Origin: Desulfomicrobium apsheronum
Lineage (GTDB): Bacteria; Desulfobacterota; Desulfovibrionia; Desulfovibrionales; Desulfomicrobiaceae
NCBI RefSeq assembly: GCF_900114115.1
Contig: NZ_FORX01000006.1
Span: 1-64,000 of the forward strand
DNA: 64,000 bases
Direction of reading: 5' to 3'
Below the pieces are notes generated by a model, which saw only the letters and a program-made list of their open reading frames with translations, made no database searches and was not told the origin of the DNA. The number at the start of each line of letters is the position of its first letter. Within the stretch, counting starts at the first letter, position 1. Shown in pieces: positions 62,430 through 64,000 of this stretch. Both the position numbers and the translations under genes were made by a program.

Positions 62430-64000
62430 CTATATAGATTGTTTTATAGATTTTTTATTGTCTGAAAGTGTTTTGTACAAAATCTGATTATACAATTTTT
62501 GATATGAATTGGCCTGTAAAGGTAAGTTAAATGCTCTCAGTGCTGTCTCGCGAGACTTCAGCCTGATATTGCTCCCCATCTTTAGCTGCTCCATAAGCCA
62601 TTGTATCCCCCTTGCCAGTTCCTTGTGGTTACCGACAGGAGCAAGGTATCCATTGTTCTTATGCTCAATCATGTCTGGTATCCCGCCCGAATTGAAGCCG
62701 ACTACCGGAGTGCCGCAAGCCAGTGATTCTAGAACAACGTTGGGGAGGTTGTCTTCTAGTGATGGTATGACTGTGACGTCAACCATGCTGTAAATTAAAG
62801 CAAGTTCAGATTCTTTTTCAATGTAATCAAAAGAATAAGTACGAAAGTCTAAATTTTGTACGGCGTGGTGAGCATGTTGGCCAAAAGTTACAAGAGCAAT
62901 ATTATTATCGAGAGCAAGTGTTTTAAGGTATTCTAAGGCTCGGATTAGGTGGATAAAGCCTTTTCGTATATTGGTTACGGAGTCAGCGCCAAACAGTATA
63001 ACAAATGCGTCGTTCGGGATCTGCAAAGAATTTCTGATTTGGGCCTGCGGGTAAGGCTTGAAGACATCCGTAGGTACGCCGTTGGGAATGATGTGAATAG
63101 GGAAAGAAGAGAGTAAAGAGCTGTTTTTTACGCAATTCGCCATCCATTGATTGAGGGCAACAACTGTGATGTCAAGTTGTTTGTAAACAGTCATTTTGGC
63201 TTTCCAGATCTGCCTGGATAGATCGTTATCCTGGATTGAGCCTAACTGCGGGCAACTTCCACATTGTTGTTTATATTTTTGGCACCCGGAAGCGTAATGG
63301 CATCCACCGGTTAAGGCGTTCATATCATGCAGAGTCCAGACAATTTTTTTGTCTTTGAGAAAATTAAGATTTTCAGCGAGGCCCAAAGTGCCTGATATCC
63401 AGTGCAGATTGATAATGTTAGCGTTTTTCACATCCGGGTTATTTTTGATGACAGTTGAGGCCCACGGAATTGAAAAAATCTCTAATCCCTGCGGTCTATG
63501 AGGATATTTGGATAAAATTTCATCGTTTTTAGCTTGGAAAACACGCCATTCTGGGGAAATAAATTTTTGATTGGATGTTAAATGAGGTGTGCGTGTTAGG
63601 AGCGAAGATCCTGGCCGCCATTTCGCCATGTTTTGAACTAAAAAGGTATTGTCAATATCTTGTGCGCGTAAACTTTCATGGAGTCGCAAGGCCGCAGTTC
63701 CGGCACCTCCGTAGTCTTGCATGCAAAATTGGGCAATATGGAGATGTTGAGTGGGTTGTTTTGTGTGGTTACAAGTTTTGAAATGATGAGATTTAAGTGT
63801 TGATATTTTCTCCGCAGCGCATGCTTGAATTTTAAAATCTTTATCCGTATGTTGTTTTATTAGGTCAAGGTCATTTAAATCTTTCTGTTCTCGTCTATTT
63901 GCTTTAAGTTTTTTAATCACATCGAGTGACGCGAATTTAATTCCTTCGAAGTAAAAGTGATTTTCTGGGTTAAAAATAATATCATCGAAAGAGTGCCCAT
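62430..64000 (-). CDS. Multidomain protein ending in a GT4 domain (partial)
   Basis: The frame stays open to the right edge, so the beginning lies outside the window; 522 codons with the stop are visible. The first visible part includes NPENHFYFEGIKFASLDVIK, then KLKANRREQKDLNDLDLIKQ, which resembles the end of LicD-like or nucleotidyltransferase-like domains. From about residue 85 a GT4 enzyme begins (HIAQFCMQDYGGAGTAALRL) with IVWTLHDMNALTGGCHYA, a cysteine cluster (CHYASGCQKYKQQCGSC), IIPNGVPTDVFKPY and the donor motif PSLEDNLPNVVLESLACGTP. The gene is AT-rich. A start at GTG 63920 would give only the GT4 part and has no ribosome site. Confidence 0.8.
   Translation of the reverse strand, partial: GHSFDDIIFNPENHFYFEGIKFASLDVIKKLKANRREQKDLNDLDLIKQHTDKDFKIQACAAEKISTLKSHHFKTCNHTKQPTQHLHIAQFCMQDYGGAGTAALRLHESLRAQDIDNTFLVQNMAKWRPGSSLLTRTPHLTSNQKFISPEWRVFQAKNDEILSKYPHRPQGLEIFSIPWASTVIKNNPDVKNANIINLHWISGTLGLAENLNFLKDKKIVWTLHDMNALTGGCHYASGCQKYKQQCGSCPQLGSIQDNDLSRQIWKAKMTVYKQLDITVVALNQWMANCVKNSSLLSSFPIHIIPNGVPTDVFKPYPQAQIRNSLQIPNDAFVILFGADSVTNIRKGFIHLIRALEYLKTLALDNNIALVTFGQHAHHAVQNLDFRTYSFDYIEKESELALIYSMVDVTVIPSLEDNLPNVVLESLACGTPVVGFNSGGIPDMIEHKNNGYLAPVGNHKELARGIQWLMEQLKMGSNIRLKSRETALRAFNLPLQANSYQKLYNQILYKTLSDNKKSIKQSI

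Overview
The window looks like a chromosome segment of a GC-rich, sulfate-reducing deltaproteobacterium of the Desulfovibrionales, with Desulfomicrobium or Desulfovibrio the closest picture. This rests on a desulfoferrodoxin, rubredoxin and rubredoxin:oxygen oxidoreductase set beside cytochrome bd, a CcmE with the CXXXY heme-binding motif known from Desulfovibrio, and the general gene content. The genus is an inference; no rRNA or marker search was possible.

1-7370 is an accessory island. It holds an IS1182-type transposase, a fused relic of an SRAP (YedK-like) gene and an IstB gene, an orphan protein, a MucR/Ros zinc-finger regulator, a DUF3987 primase/helicase-like protein and two small DNA-binding-type proteins. 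The island abuts the 3' end of a tRNA-Leu(UAA) gene (7371-7457, minus), a classic integration site, but no integrase lies inside the window. A 900-base stretch at 6443-7370 has no gene, but holds several consecutive hairpins ending in a terminator, possibly a small RNA.

7.7-19.3 kb is core chromosome. It has a MATE transporter with a translationally coupled small protein and a TraB-family membrane protein. Next is a minus-strand oxygen-defence cluster: perR, rbo, rub, roo, a HEAT-repeat gene, cydA, cydB. Then come three LPS core genes (heptosyltransferase, GT4, gmhB). The cluster joins superoxide reduction, electron delivery, cytoplasmic O2 reduction and membrane O2 reduction behind a peroxide-sensing Fur-family repressor. 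The HEAT-repeat protein between roo and cydA is the least explained member.

19.5-36.3 kb (plus strand) carries the cytochrome c maturation operon ccmE-F-A-B-C-D plus a TPR gene, and the branched-chain amino acid ABC operon livK-H-M-G-F. It continues with guaB-guaA, tatB-tatC (TatC has a long acidic N-terminal extension), and hisB - lipoprotein - hisA with overlapping junctions.

36.3-43.8 kb (minus strand) holds a small protein with upp, a complete Mrp cation/proton antiporter operon (mrpA/B fused, then C, D, E, F, G) and the GTPase engB.

43.9-56 kb is mostly plus strand: a lipoprotein, aroQ, efp, ftsK, a repeat-rich spacer, a DUF1653 gene, a CinA-C amidase, an orphan, a Sua5/YrdC protein, a Nudix - glgA - CBM48 coupled operon, and an XRE-cupin regulator with an acyl-CoA synthetase.

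56.3-64 kb is a surface-polysaccharide glycosyltransferase region. It has GC-rich plus-strand genes first and then AT-rich minus-strand genes that look acquired. The last gene runs off the right edge and seems to be a multidomain fusion ending in a GT4 domain.
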